Assembly: GCF_000816785.1 (NCBI RefSeq)
Contig: NZ_CP007766.1
Location: 744,001 to 808,000, forward strand
Direction: 5' to 3'
DNA: 64,000 nucleotides
From: Campylobacter peloridis LMG 23910
GTDB lineage: Bacteria > Campylobacterota > Campylobacteria > Campylobacterales > Campylobacteraceae
Under the pieces are notes generated by a model. That model worked only from the letters and a program-made list of their open reading frames with translations, was not told the DNA's origin and ran no database searches. Position 1 is the first letter of the stretch. Each line of letters opens with the position of its first letter. Of the stretch, positions 29,969 to 39,096 are shown piece by piece. The position numbers were made by a program, and so were the translations under genes.

Positions 29969-30796
29969 ATGAAAAAAATTGTTTTTTTATCTTTTTTTAT
30001 AGCACTTATTTTTAGTGCTTGCTCTAGCTCTAAACCAAGTGAAAATTCTTTAGAAAGAATAAAACAGCAAGGCATAGTCCGTATAGGTGTTTTTGGTGAT
30101 AAGCCACCATTTGGTTATTTAGACGCTCAAGGGAAAAATCAAGGTTATGATGTGTATTTTGCTAAACGCATAGCTAAAGAACTTTTAGGCGATGAAACAA
30201 AAGTACAATTTGTTTTAGTTGAAGCAGCTAATAGAGTAGAATTTTTAGAATCAAATAAAGTAGATGTAATTTTAGCAAATTTTACCAAAACTCCAGAAAG
30301 AGAAGCTGTGGTTGATTTTGCTTTACCTTATATGAAAGTTGCTCTTGGTGTGGTTGCTCCTAAAGGAACAGATATTAAAACCATAGATGATTTAAAAAAC
30401 AAAACTTTAATCCTTAACAAAGGAACAACAGCAGATGCGTATTTTACAAAAAATATGCCTGAAATTAAAACCATTAAATTTGACCAAAATACAGAAACTT
30501 TTGCAGCATTGATTGGAAAAAGAGGGGATGCGTTAAGCCATGATAATGCTTTGCTTTTTGCATGGGCTAAAGAAAATCCAAATTTTGAAGTAGTGATTAA
30601 AGAACTTGGTAATAAAGATGTTATAGCACCAGCTGTAAAAAAGGGCGATGAAGCTATGTTAAAATTTATCAATGAATTGATACTAAAACTTGAAAATGAG
30701 CAATTTTTTCATAAAGCATATGATGCTACTTTAAAGCCATTTTTTAGCGATGATATAAAAGCAGATGATGTAGTGATAGAAGGTGGCAAAATTTGA
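29969..30796 (+). CDS. cjaC: CjaC/HisJ-type amino-acid-binding lipoprotein
   Basis: Extracytoplasmic binding protein anchored as a lipoprotein: signal peptide with lipobox IFSAC (Cys18). The mature part is a family 3 solute-binding protein (275 aa total) and agrees closely with C. jejuni CjaC (histidine-binding, an immunodominant surface antigen) in stretches such as IGVFGDKPPFGY, VEAANRVEFL, NKGTTADAYFTKN and the end DDVVIEGGKI. Here it directly follows the permease and ATPase genes, so it is the likely binding subunit of that system. Confidence 0.92.
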   Translation: MKKIVFLSFFIALIFSACSSSKPSENSLERIKQQGIVRIGVFGDKPPFGYLDAQGKNQGYDVYFAKRIAKELLGDETKVQFVLVEAANRVEFLESNKVDVILANFTKTPEREAVVDFALPYMKVALGVVAPKGTDIKTIDDLKNKTLILNKGTTADAYFTKNMPEIKTIKFDQNTETFAALIGKRGDALSHDNALLFAWAKENPNFEVVIKELGNKDVIAPAVKKGDEAMLKFINELILKLENEQFFHKAYDATLKPFFSDDIKADDVVIEGGKI

Positions 30797-32052
30797 TTAA
30801 AAAGCAAAAAGCTTTAAAAAATACCATCTATGCTTCTTTAGGTGGTATTTTAGAATTTTATGATTTTGTTTTATTTATATTTTTTGCAAGTGTCTTTTCG
30901 AAAATTTTTTTTCCACAAAATGATGATTTTTGGCCATTAATTTATACTTATATCGCATTTGGAGCAGGGTATTTAGCTAGACCTTTTGGTGCTATTGTTA
31001 TGGCACATTTTGCTGATATAAAAGGACGAAAAAATGTTTTTTATATTAGTATGCTTTTAATGGTTGTGCCAAGTTTTATTTTAGCTTTTTTACCTACTTA
31101 TGAAAGCATAGGCATTTTAGCAACTTTAATTTTGTTTATTATAAGAATCACTCAAGGTTTGGCAATTGGAGCTGAAGTAAGTGGTGCTTGGGTTTTTGTG
31201 AGTGAGTTTGTAAGCAAAAAAAGATTAGGTTTAGCACTTGGTTTTATTTCAGCAACTTTAACTTTAGGTTTATTATTAGGCAATCTTGCGACTTTAGCAG
31301 TGTATGAGTATTTTACTAAAGAAGAGGTGGAAAATTTTGCTTGGAGAATTCCTTTTATCTTGGGAGGAGTTTTTGGAATTTTAAGTTTATTTTTAAGAAC
31401 TAAACTCAATGAAACTCCTGAATTTAAAGCATTAAAAGAAAAAAATTCAATTTTAAAATTTCCTTTAAAAGAGGCCCTAAAAACACATAAATTAAGTATG
31501 TTAGTTTGTTCTTTACAAACTATAGTTTTAACTAGTGGTGTAGCAACTTTAATGATTTTACCGCAGTATTTTGAAAGTTTGCTTGGTATAGATAAAACCA
31601 CTGCTTTGTTTTATCAAAATTTTGCCATAGTGGCCATTATTTTAGGGGCATTGTTTCAAGGGTATTTAGCTGATATATTGGGTGCGTATAGAGTATGCAT
31701 TAGTTGTAGTTTGCTTTTTGCTATTTTTGGAGTTTTGTTTAGTTTTTATGATGAAAATTTTTTAATTTTTTATTTATTAGTTTGTTTTTTTCAAGGAATT
31801 ATCACCTTTGCACCTGTTTTTATGACACAAATTTTTTCAGCCAAATTACGCTTTAGTGGCCTTTCTTTTGCTTATAATATTTCTTATGCAATTTTAGGAT
31901 TTTTCATTCCACTTGTGATTAATTTTTTATATAAAGAGTGGATGTTTGTTTATATGATTTTTGTTAGTTTTTCTAGTTTGTTGAGCGTATTTTTTGTTTC
32001 AAAAATTTTAAAAAATAAAACTATGAATCCTTGTGTGGTTGGAAGCTATTAA
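30793..32052 (+). CDS. MHS-family (ProP-like) MFS transporter with foreign C-terminus
   Basis: Metabolite:H+ symporter-type MFS carrier, 419 aa, about twelve membrane helices; the MHS signature is seen in ARPFGAIVMAHFADIKGRKN (about 58-77) and in RITQGLAIGAEVSGAW (about 118-133). TTG start at 30793 overlaps the cjaC stop (TTGA). The last eleven codons (KTMNPCVVGSY) are nearly identical at DNA level to the end of the TpsA gene downstream and are not expected in an MFS carrier, which marks a recombination scar. Substrate unknown; ProP-like dicarboxylate, osmolyte or amino-acid uptake are all possible. Confidence 0.85.
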   Translation: MIKKQKALKNTIYASLGGILEFYDFVLFIFFASVFSKIFFPQNDDFWPLIYTYIAFGAGYLARPFGAIVMAHFADIKGRKNVFYISMLLMVVPSFILAFLPTYESIGILATLILFIIRITQGLAIGAEVSGAWVFVSEFVSKKRLGLALGFISATLTLGLLLGNLATLAVYEYFTKEEVENFAWRIPFILGGVFGILSLFLRTKLNETPEFKALKEKNSILKFPLKEALKTHKLSMLVCSLQTIVLTSGVATLMILPQYFESLLGIDKTTALFYQNFAIVAIILGALFQGYLADILGAYRVCISCSLLFAIFGVLFSFYDENFLIFYLLVCFFQGIITFAPVFMTQIFSAKLRFSGLSFAYNISYAILGFFIPLVINFLYKEWMFVYMIFVSFSSLLSVFFVSKILKNKTMNPCVVGSY

Positions 32053-32053
32053 A
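32016..32053 (+). repeat. 38-bp direct repeat, copy 1 (end of MHS gene)
   Basis: From TAAAACTATGAATCC to the stop codon and next base; 36 of 38 bases equal copy 2 at 34959-34996. The two differences are synonymous third positions (TGT/TGC, AGC/AGT). It encodes KTMNPCVVGSY and stop. Confidence 0.95.
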
Positions 32054-32056
32054 TAC

Positions 32057-32085
32057 ATACTCAGAAAGAAAAACTTTCTGAGTAT
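32057..32085 (+). terminator. Hairpin terminator after the MHS transporter gene
   Basis: ATACTCAGAAAG (32057-32068) and CTTTCTGAGTAT (32074-32085) form a perfect 12-bp stem with a 5-A loop. The following T tract is weak (TATTG), and the stem may work in both directions. Confidence 0.75.
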
Positions 32086-32141
32086 TATTGAATAGTTATT
32101 TTTTAAATTAAATTCCATTAACTTAAGTATTTTTTTATAAA

Positions 32142-32147
32142 TATAAT
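32142..32147 (+). promoter_or_regulatory. -10 box of the tpsA-like gene
   Basis: TATAAT behind a T7 run (T-rich periodic upstream region common in Campylobacter promoters); AAAGGA ribosome site at 32174-32179 and ATG at 32186. Confidence 0.6.
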
Positions 32148-32185
32148 ATTAACATACATAAATTTTTTCAAACAAAGGATTTATT

Positions 32186-34996
32186 ATGGCAGTATTTTCT
32201 CCACGGGGGGGGGGATCGAATAATTTTGATTTAACTCCTTCTAAAAAACTAACTAATCACATCTTACTTTCAAGTATAGTTGCTTCATTACTTTTTTCAC
32301 CTGCATTTGCCCTACCAAGTGGTGGTAAATTTACTCATGGCACAAGTGGAACTATAAATGTCAGTGGTAATAATATGCATATAAATGGTAATAAAGTTAA
32401 TTCTGTTATCCAATGGGGTGGTGGTTTTAATATAAATAAAGGTGAAAGTGTAAATTTTGGTGGTAATAGTAAAAACTACTTAAACATAGCTCATGGAACA
32501 AATAAATCTACCATAGCAGGTGTATTAAATGCAAGTGGTAATAATGTATTTTTAATCAATCCTAATGGAGTAATCATTACTAAAACAGGTAATATCAATG
32601 CTAATCGCTTTGTAGCTTCTACTTCATCGATGAGTAATGAGGATATGAATAAATTTGCTAATATGAAAACCTTTGAACAAGGTGCAACTTTTTCTCCTGT
32701 ATTTAAACCACAAAAAGCAGGTAGCGTAGTAAATATGGGTAATATCAATGCAAACGATGTATTGCTTATAGGACATAAGGTAGATATACAAGGTGGTAAA
32801 TTAGGCAATGCTAATTCTAAAACACACTTAGTAGGCAATTATGTATATATAGACGCAGATAATACAAAATTAAGTTCTACTATTAACGCTACGGCTGTTA
32901 TAAATGGTTATATACAAAAACAAATGGATAAATTTGTTAATGATAGTTACTCTTTTGGTGAAAGTGTAAATGTAAATAAAATTGACTATACAGATTCTGA
33001 TAATAAAACACATTATGGAAGTTCTAATTTCAAAAAAGCTCTAACCATAGGCAATATGGGTAATGAAAAAGCTAATGCTATAGAATGGCGATATCTTATA
33101 AAAGGTTGGAATGAAGGTTTGGGTGATATTAAAAATATAGATGAATTTAGATTAGTAGGTAATATCGATTTTAATAACGAACTAATGGATCCCATAGGTA
33201 TCAATGGTGCTTTTTTTGATAAAACTCTTGATGGACAAGGTTATACTTTATCTAACCTTCTTATTGATGGAAATAAAGGTGGCTTATTTGGAGTTATAAA
33301 GCTAGCTAATATAGGAAATTTAAATATAAATACAATAAATTTTGATTATACAAATGGAATTCCTAGATATATAGGTTCTATGGCATATAGAACTCATAAT
33401 GCAAATTTTTATAATATAAATATCTCAAATATTGGCGATTTGCTTGCTGCTGGTGAAAATGCTATAGGTGTTGGTGGATTTGCAGGATATATAACATCAA
33501 GTAATTTTAACAATATAAGTATAAAAAACATAAAAAGCATAAAAGTAGATAGCAAATCCAATGAGTTGCGTACAGTATGGATAGGAGGTTTTGGCGGAAG
33601 AATGGATAATTATCCTGTAAATAGCAACTATCCTGGAGGAGAACCAAATATATTTAAAAATATAACAATAAGTGGAATAGGAAGTATTTATGCTTCGGTT
33701 GTCTACAATAGATATCATAATGATTTGAGTATAGGTGGTTTTGCCGGTGCTTTATATAGTAGTAATTATTTAGAAAATGTATATATATATTTTGATAAAG
33801 GTTATACAATCGGTGGACAAGGTTTTTCTAATCGTTACTTTGGAAAATTAAGTGGAGAAGGAAGACCAGTGCTTAATAATGTCCACATCTATCATCATGA
33901 AAATGATTTAACTAATGCTACTATTGATTCATATAGACATAACGATTTTAACCAAAACGGCTATATCCAAGATAAAATCAATATCCACACTTACACAGAT
34001 GAAACCCAAGAAAGTGTATATAAAGACTTTTTATCTAAAGCAGACACTATAGAAAAACCTACCACCCCTGATAATCCAAATAAACCAAGTGATAGCGATG
34101 TTATCTTAGCAAGTGATGATTTACATCAAGATATCATACAAGGTATTATCGATAGTATAAGAAATGAAAAATATACTATTGATATTAAAAACTTATATAG
34201 TTTAATACAAGCTTTTAAAGGATTAAACAAAGATTCTAATGAAAATGAAATTAAAACTATAGTAAAAACACATTTGGGTATAAAAGATGATGATAAAGCT
34301 TTAAGTATAGCTCAAAGTATTAGCTTTTTATTGCATTATAATGAAATTAATTTTAACAACAAACTAGACAAAACAGCATTAGAGCTTTACAATAATCAAA
34401 TCAAACCTAATGTTTTTAATACTTTAGAAATCATTACTTATTTAGATACCAATAAAAACAATATCATAGCACAGCTACAACAATATGAAAGCATAAAAAA
34501 TGATTTTAAAATTAAAGAACAAGCTTATTTTAAAGCCCAAGCTGAATTTAATAAACTTTTAGATTTAGTCAATAAAGGTAAGCTAAATTATAATGATCCT
34601 AAATTTACTCAAGCATTTGATAATTGGACTAAAGCATATAATGCTTATAATAGCTTATCTAATGATATAGGTGAGTTAAATTCTAAAGTAAATCAATACA
34701 CTCAATATATCAATACAACATTAGGATATAAACAATTTGCTTTTGTTAAATTTGATAATATCATTAAAACAGATTTAACCAAACCTATTCTTCCTGATAT
34801 AGATAATTCTTTAGGTGGTGATAAACAACCTGTATTTGAACAAACTGCTTCACTTAATTTAATAGGCGATAATGCCATAGAAGAAGAGGAAGAAAAAAAA
34901 GAAATAGAAGAAACAGCACTAACTCAAAGAGCTAGAACTTGTATAGTAAGTGATAATTTTAAAACTATGAATCCTTGCGTGGTTGGAAGTTATTAA
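32186..34996 (+). CDS. Phase-variable filamentous-haemagglutinin-type TpsA exoprotein
   Basis: 936-residue secreted protein of the two-partner-secretion (TPS) type. Residues 1-42 form a long signal (basic start, hydrophobic core, AFA end). The TPS/haemagglutination-activity domain follows (about 43-260) with its diagnostic NVFLINPNGVI (120-130). The middle (about 330-590) has repeated GLUG-like turns (GGLFG, GGFAG, GGFGG, GGFAG) expected in a beta-helix. Residues about 735-870 are helical/coiled coil, then an acidic run EEEEEKKEIEE, and Cys919/Cys931 near the C-terminus, reminiscent of HMW1-type adhesins that are held on the surface by a C-terminal disulphide loop. A G10 tract in codons 7-10 makes it switchable; as sequenced it is ON. 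No TpsB pore gene is in the window. Adhesin function is inference. Confidence 0.85.
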   Translation: MAVFSPRGGGSNNFDLTPSKKLTNHILLSSIVASLLFSPAFALPSGGKFTHGTSGTINVSGNNMHINGNKVNSVIQWGGGFNINKGESVNFGGNSKNYLNIAHGTNKSTIAGVLNASGNNVFLINPNGVIITKTGNINANRFVASTSSMSNEDMNKFANMKTFEQGATFSPVFKPQKAGSVVNMGNINANDVLLIGHKVDIQGGKLGNANSKTHLVGNYVYIDADNTKLSSTINATAVINGYIQKQMDKFVNDSYSFGESVNVNKIDYTDSDNKTHYGSSNFKKALTIGNMGNEKANAIEWRYLIKGWNEGLGDIKNIDEFRLVGNIDFNNELMDPIGINGAFFDKTLDGQGYTLSNLLIDGNKGGLFGVIKLANIGNLNINTINFDYTNGIPRYIGSMAYRTHNANFYNINISNIGDLLAAGENAIGVGGFAGYITSSNFNNISIKNIKSIKVDSKSNELRTVWIGGFGGRMDNYPVNSNYPGGEPNIFKNITISGIGSIYASVVYNRYHNDLSIGGFAGALYSSNYLENVYIYFDKGYTIGGQGFSNRYFGKLSGEGRPVLNNVHIYHHENDLTNATIDSYRHNDFNQNGYIQDKINIHTYTDETQESVYKDFLSKADTIEKPTTPDNPNKPSDSDVILASDDLHQDIIQGIIDSIRNEKYTIDIKNLYSLIQAFKGLNKDSNENEIKTIVKTHLGIKDDDKALSIAQSISFLLHYNEINFNNKLDKTALELYNNQIKPNVFNTLEIITYLDTNKNNIIAQLQQYESIKNDFKIKEQAYFKAQAEFNKLLDLVNKGKLNYNDPKFTQAFDNWTKAYNAYNSLSNDIGELNSKVNQYTQYINTTLGYKQFAFVKFDNIIKTDLTKPILPDIDNSLGGDKQPVFEQTASLNLIGDNAIEEEEEKKEIEETALTQRARTCIVSDNFKTMNPCVVGSY
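32205..32214 (+). repeat. Poly-G tract (G10), contingency switch
   Basis: Ten consecutive G in codons 7-10 of the TpsA-like gene. With G10 the frame is open for 936 codons. With G9 translation would stop after 15 codons and with G11 after 12. G tracts of this length slip at high rate in Campylobacter and are the standard phase-variation device. Confidence 0.93.
34959..34996 (+). repeat. 38-bp direct repeat, copy 2 (end of tpsA-like gene)
   Basis: Encodes KTMNPCVVGSY and stop of the TpsA protein. This is likely the source form, because here the second cysteine of a Cys919/Cys931 pair falls in it, while in the MHS carrier (copy 1) it stands alone. Confidence 0.95.
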
Positions 34997-35070
34997 AGAA
35001 CTAAATAATACTTTGAATATGAATAAAAAGTATTGATATATGCAAGGTAGTAACTTTAAAAATATTAAGA

Positions 35071-35076
35071 TATAAT
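35071..35076 (+). promoter_or_regulatory. -10 box for the TrkA-domain/aroB operon
   Basis: TATAAT 28 bases before the ATG at 35104, with AGAGGG as ribosome site (35093-35099 region). A weak stem (AATACTTT/AAAGTATT, 35006-35033) lies between this box and the tpsA stop. Confidence 0.55.
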
Positions 35077-35103
35077 TATATTTTAATATTTTTAGAGGGT
35101 TAA

Positions 35104-36510
35104 ATGAGTAAAATTTTATTTTTAGCTGATGGATTTTTTGCTAAAGAATTTATAAAAAATTTATACAATAACAAAGCTTTTAAAGAGTCTGTAGATATTG
35201 TGTATTATAATGATGAAAGTGTAGATTTAGAACTAAAAAACGAGCAATTTTCTTATTTTAAATTTGATCCTACGAGTTTAGTTAAACTTGAAAATATGCT
35301 TCAAGAAAAATATCAACAAGTAATTATTTATATGCAAAAACAAGCAGATATGATTAGTTCTTATAAGAATATAAGAAAACTTCATCCTAGACTTAATGTT
35401 GTTATTATGGATTTGTGGAATACACAAATTGATGATAATTTTTGCGAAGTAATAAATGTTTTTGATACTTTAAATACTAGATTAATTGGATGTTTAGATA
35501 ATATGCCTTCTATGGCACAATTCATAGGACTTGGGCAAGGTGAGATAATGGAAGTAAAAATTCCTGCTGGCTCGAGTTTTGCATATAGACACATTAGCTC
35601 TATTAGTCAAAAGCGTTTTAAGATAGTAATGGTTTATAGAAATAATGAATTTATGCTAGCTCGTCCAGGGCTTATTTTGATGCCTAATGATAGCATTTTA
35701 ATCATTGGTGATCCTAAGGTTTTACAAAGTGTATTTTCAAATGTTAAAACTAGTCTTGGGCGTTTTCCTTCCCCGTTTGGAGATAATATACTTTGTATTA
35801 TTGATATGAAAAAAATGAGTGAATTTTCTATAGAAAAACTCATTTTTGCAAGCTTGCTTTTGCATATAAGAATTAATAGTAAAAAACTTTATTTTAAAGT
35901 GATTAATCCTACTTTAAATTCTATGTATTATAAACTAAAATCTTTAAATAAAAATAGCACAGAAGTGCTGTTTGATTATGAAAATACAAATATAAAAAAT
36001 ATTAAAAATTATATAGAAAATACCAATATAGGTTTGATTATATGTGAAGATTATCTTTTTGAAAAAGAAAAAAATTTCCTTTTTACACTAAAAATTCCTA
36101 TTTTAAAGGCAGGAAAGGGAGATTTTGCTGATTTAAAATCATCAGTAGTTCTTAGTTCAAATTTTGAAGATGTAGAAGGAATAGCTTCTATAATGCTTGA
36201 TTTTAATAAACAAATTCAACTTAGCTTGTCTTTGTATTATTATGCTTTAAAAATAAATAAAGCAGAAATTTTTGAATATCATCAATATTTTGAAAGTCTT
36301 GCAAAACTTCATGATGAGAAGTTTACACTTATAGAAGAAAAAGAGCATAATCCTATATCTAATTTTTCTTATAAAGAAAATGTGCTTCATTTTGTTCCAT
36401 TTAATGAAAAAATTTTAGGAAATAATATAAAAAAGATTTTTAAAACAGATCTTAACACGATGTATTATAAAATGAACAAAAATTATCAATTATTTATTCC
36501 ATCATTGTGA
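35104..36510 (+). CDS. TrkA-domain protein of unknown role (COG3400 type)
   Basis: 468-residue soluble protein. The first part (about 1-130) looks like a nucleotide-binding Rossmann-type fold; about 145-220 resembles the TrkA-C (RCK_C) domain ([24 protein letters not shown]... [19 protein letters not shown]), used by K+ channels and transporters to sense ligands. No membrane helix is seen. A protein of this kind precedes aroB in C. jejuni also. It might regulate a partner channel such as the MscS protein two genes downstream, but that is a guess from position only. Confidence 0.7.
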   Translation: MSKILFLADGFFAKEFIKNLYNNKAFKESVDIVYYNDESVDLELKNEQFSYFKFDPTSLVKLENMLQEKYQQVIIYMQKQADMISSYKNIRKLHPRLNVVIMDLWNTQIDDNFCEVINVFDTLNTRLIGCLDNMPSMAQFIGLGQGEIMEVKIPAGSSFAYRHISSISQKRFKIVMVYRNNEFMLARPGLILMPNDSILIIGDPKVLQSVFSNVKTSLGRFPSPFGDNILCIIDMKKMSEFSIEKLIFASLLLHIRINSKKLYFKVINPTLNSMYYKLKSLNKNSTEVLFDYENTNIKNIKNYIENTNIGLIICEDYLFEKEKNFLFTLKIPILKAGKGDFADLKSSVVLSSNFEDVEGIASIMLDFNKQIQLSLSLYYYALKINKAEIFEYHQYFESLAKLHDEKFTLIEEKEHNPISNFSYKENVLHFVPFNEKILGNNIKKIFKTDLNTMYYKMNKNYQLFIPSL

Positions 36511-36517
36511 GAAAATA

Positions 36518-37576
36518 ATGCAGATTAAAGTGAATTTAGATAAAAACACAAGCTATAATGTCTATATAAATGAATTGGAAAAATTAGAATTTGATACCAA
36601 AGTAGTTATTTTGACTAATGAAGTGGTAGCAAAATTACATTTAGAAACATTAAAGAAAAAAATTCATGCAAAAGAACTATATATCATACAGATAAAAGAC
36701 GGAGAAGAATATAAAAATTTACAAACTATAGAAAAAATTTTAAACCAAATGTTTGAGTATAAATTAGACAGAAAAAGCTTACTTATAAGCTTTGGCGGTG
36801 GTGTTGTTTCTGATATGGGTGGATTTGTAGCAAGTATTTATCAAAGAGGGATTAAATTTATTAACATACCTACTACTTTACTAGCTTGTGTAGATGCAAG
36901 TGTGGGTGGAAAAACAGGTATAAATAATAATTTTGGAAAAAATCTCATAGGAAGCTTTTATCAACCTAGTGCAGTGTATTGCCAAAGTGAATTTTTAAAA
37001 ACCTTAAATCAAAGAGAATTAAGTGCTGGTATGGCTGAGTTTATCAAAATGGCAGTAATATTTGATGAAAATATTCTTGATTTTTTAGAAAATTTAGATG
37101 AGAATGCATTTTTAACAGCCAAGCTAGATGATGTAAATTTAGAACATATTATTAAAAAAAGTATAGAATTAAAAGCTAACATTGTCTCACAAGATGAAAA
37201 AGAAAGTGGTGTTAGAATGCTTTTAAATTACGGACATACCTTTGCACATGTGATAGAAAATCAAACAAATTATAAAACTTATCTACACGGAGAAGCAGTG
37301 GCTATTGGTATGCATATGGCAAATACTTTAGCTTATAATCTTGGAATGTTAAGTAAAAATGAATGTGAAAGGATTGAGAATTTACTAAAAAAATTTAAAT
37401 TGCCTACTTTTTATAAAATTTACAATATCAACGAATTTTACGAGGCATTTTTTTTAGATAAAAAAACTCATCATTATAAAATCAATTTTATTTTACCTTG
37501 TGGATTAGGAAAAGCTTGTATAAAAAATGATATAACTAAAGAAGATGTTTTAAATGCATTAAGGGTGTTTTCATGA
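36518..37576 (+). CDS. aroB: 3-dehydroquinate synthase
   Basis: Second shikimate-pathway enzyme, NAD- and metal-dependent, turning DAHP into 3-dehydroquinate. Family stretches: [16 protein letters not shown] (about 91-106), [27 protein letters not shown] (described in part; about 110-136), and the metal-binding Hxxx[10 protein letters not shown] segments (about 243-263). 352 aa is standard. Begins 7 bases after the TrkA-domain gene and overlaps the MscS gene by 4. Confidence 0.96.
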   Translation: MQIKVNLDKNTSYNVYINELEKLEFDTKVVILTNEVVAKLHLETLKKKIHAKELYIIQIKDGEEYKNLQTIEKILNQMFEYKLDRKSLLISFGGGVVSDMGGFVASIYQRGIKFINIPTTLLACVDASVGGKTGINNNFGKNLIGSFYQPSAVYCQSEFLKTLNQRELSAGMAEFIKMAVIFDENILDFLENLDENAFLTAKLDDVNLEHIIKKSIELKANIVSQDEKESGVRMLLNYGHTFAHVIENQTNYKTYLHGEAVAIGMHMANTLAYNLGMLSKNECERIENLLKKFKLPTFYKIYNINEFYEAFFLDKKTHHYKINFILPCGLGKACIKNDITKEDVLNALRVFS

Positions 37577-39096
37577 GGGTATTTTTAATTTTATTTTTTT
37601 TATTTTCACTGCTTTTTGGGCAAGATGGTGATCATTTAGAGCAAAAGCTTAGTAATTTACACAATAGTTTATCTTATAATACTTGGGTTATAAAATATAA
37701 TAATTTTAATATTTATAGACAAACTCAAGAGGAAATTTTAAGATTAGAAAAAGAAAATTTGAAGGCAAATGAAAGAAATAAAAGCATTATAGAAAGACAA
37801 ATTTTAATTTTAAAAGAAAGATTAGAATTATTAAGTGAATATAAAAGCAACAGCTTTTCTAGAATTATTTTAGCGCCTGAAGAAATAGAAAAAATGGAAA
37901 AAATCACAAATCCTTTGGCGATAATTTCTGCTTATTCTCATATCAAAAAACTAAAACGCGATAAAGAAGAATTTATACATCAGCTAAATAGTTTTAAACA
38001 AACTTTAGATGAGCTTATAAAAGAAAATGTATTAATTGCTGAAATAACTAAATTAAATCCAAGTAAAGATAACGAGGAATATTTGCAAAAATCAAATCAA
38101 ATGGTTAGAGATTTTTCTCAATCTTTGCGTTTTGGGGAAATTTCGTTTTCTGTATTTGAGAAAAAAATTCAAGATGAAATAGACAAAACAACACAATCAA
38201 TTAAAATTCAAGGTATAAGAGCTTTTAATATCGTTTTGGCTATCATTATAGTAGTAGCTATTGCATTTTTACTTAAATTTATAGCTAGAAAATACATAGG
38301 CGATAATGATCGTTTTTATACAGCAAATAAAATCATAAATTTCATTAATATTAATGTTATTGTTTTGATTTTGCTTTTTGGTTATATTGAAAATATTACT
38401 TATTTAGTTACCGTGCTTGGTTTTGCTTCTGCTGGATTGGCTATTGCTATGAAAGATATGTTTATGTCAATGCTTGGTTGGTGTGTGATAGTTTTTGGTG
38501 GTAGTTTTAGAGTTGGTGATAGAATAAAAGTTTTTCAAAATGGAAATCAATACATAGGAGATGTTATCGATATATCTTTTTTAAGAATAACTTTATATGA
38601 AGATATTACTCTTTTAACTTACACTGATAATAGAAGAAGTGGTAGAATAGTTTTTATTCCAAATAATTTTATTTTTACAAATCTTATATCAAACTATACT
38701 CATCATGGCATGAAAACTATTTGGGATGGACTTGATATAACTTTAACTTTTGATTCTAATCATCAAAAAGCTTTAATGATAGTAGAAGATATAATCATAA
38801 AAGCCTCCAAAGGTTACACAAAAATAGCTAAAGAATCTATGAATAAACTAAGAAATGATTATAGTGTTAAAAACCCTAAAGTAGAACCTAGATTTTTTAC
38901 ATTTTTAGAGGGTTATGGTATGAGAATTTCTGCTTGGTATATGACAAATTCCTATGCTGCATTGGTATTAAGAAGCAATATTAGCAAAGAAATTATCAGT
39001 GAGTTTAATAAACATGATGATATAAAAATAGCTTATCCATCGCAAAATCTTTACATGGCAAAGCATGAATTTATAGAAAATAAGGAAAATATTTGA
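37573..39096 (+). CDS. MscS-family mechanosensitive channel
   Basis: 507 aa: signal peptide (about 1-16), a periplasmic coiled-coil region (about 17-205), then membrane helices (about 215-300) with the pore-lining TM3 ([20 protein letters not shown], about 277-296) and the MscS beta domain (VGDRIKVF and the [15 protein letters not shown] segment) and C-terminal cage. The gene order aroB-MscS-MiaB-like-FtsH-like is also found in H. pylori, so the cluster is old. Releases solutes on osmotic downshift. Confidence 0.9.
   Translation: MRVFLILFFLFSLLFGQDGDHLEQKLSNLHNSLSYNTWVIKYNNFNIYRQTQEEILRLEKENLKANERNKSIIERQILILKERLELLSEYKSNSFSRIILAPEEIEKMEKITNPLAIISAYSHIKKLKRDKEEFIHQLNSFKQTLDELIKENVLIAEITKLNPSKDNEEYLQKSNQMVRDFSQSLRFGEISFSVFEKKIQDEIDKTTQSIKIQGIRAFNIVLAIIIVVAIAFLLKFIARKYIGDNDRFYTANKIINFININVIVLILLFGYIENITYLVTVLGFASAGLAIAMKDMFMSMLGWCVIVFGGSFRVGDRIKVFQNGNQYIGDVIDISFLRITLYEDITLLTYTDNRRSGRIVFIPNNFIFTNLISNYTHHGMKTIWDGLDITLTFDSNHQKALMIVEDIIIKASKGYTKIAKESMNKLRNDYSVKNPKVEPRFFTFLEGYGMRISAWYMTNSYAALVLRSNISKEIISEFNKHDDIKIAYPSQNLYMAKHEFIENKENI

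Noticed and set aside
33240-33800. Tandem DNA repeats in the tpsA middle region
   Set aside because: The GGxxG turns recur at protein level only, with irregular spacing and diverged DNA; not a DNA tandem repeat.
35006-35033. AATACTTT/AAAGTATT stem after tpsA as terminator
   Set aside because: Only 8 AT-rich pairs with a 12-base loop and no T run; too weak to list as a terminator.
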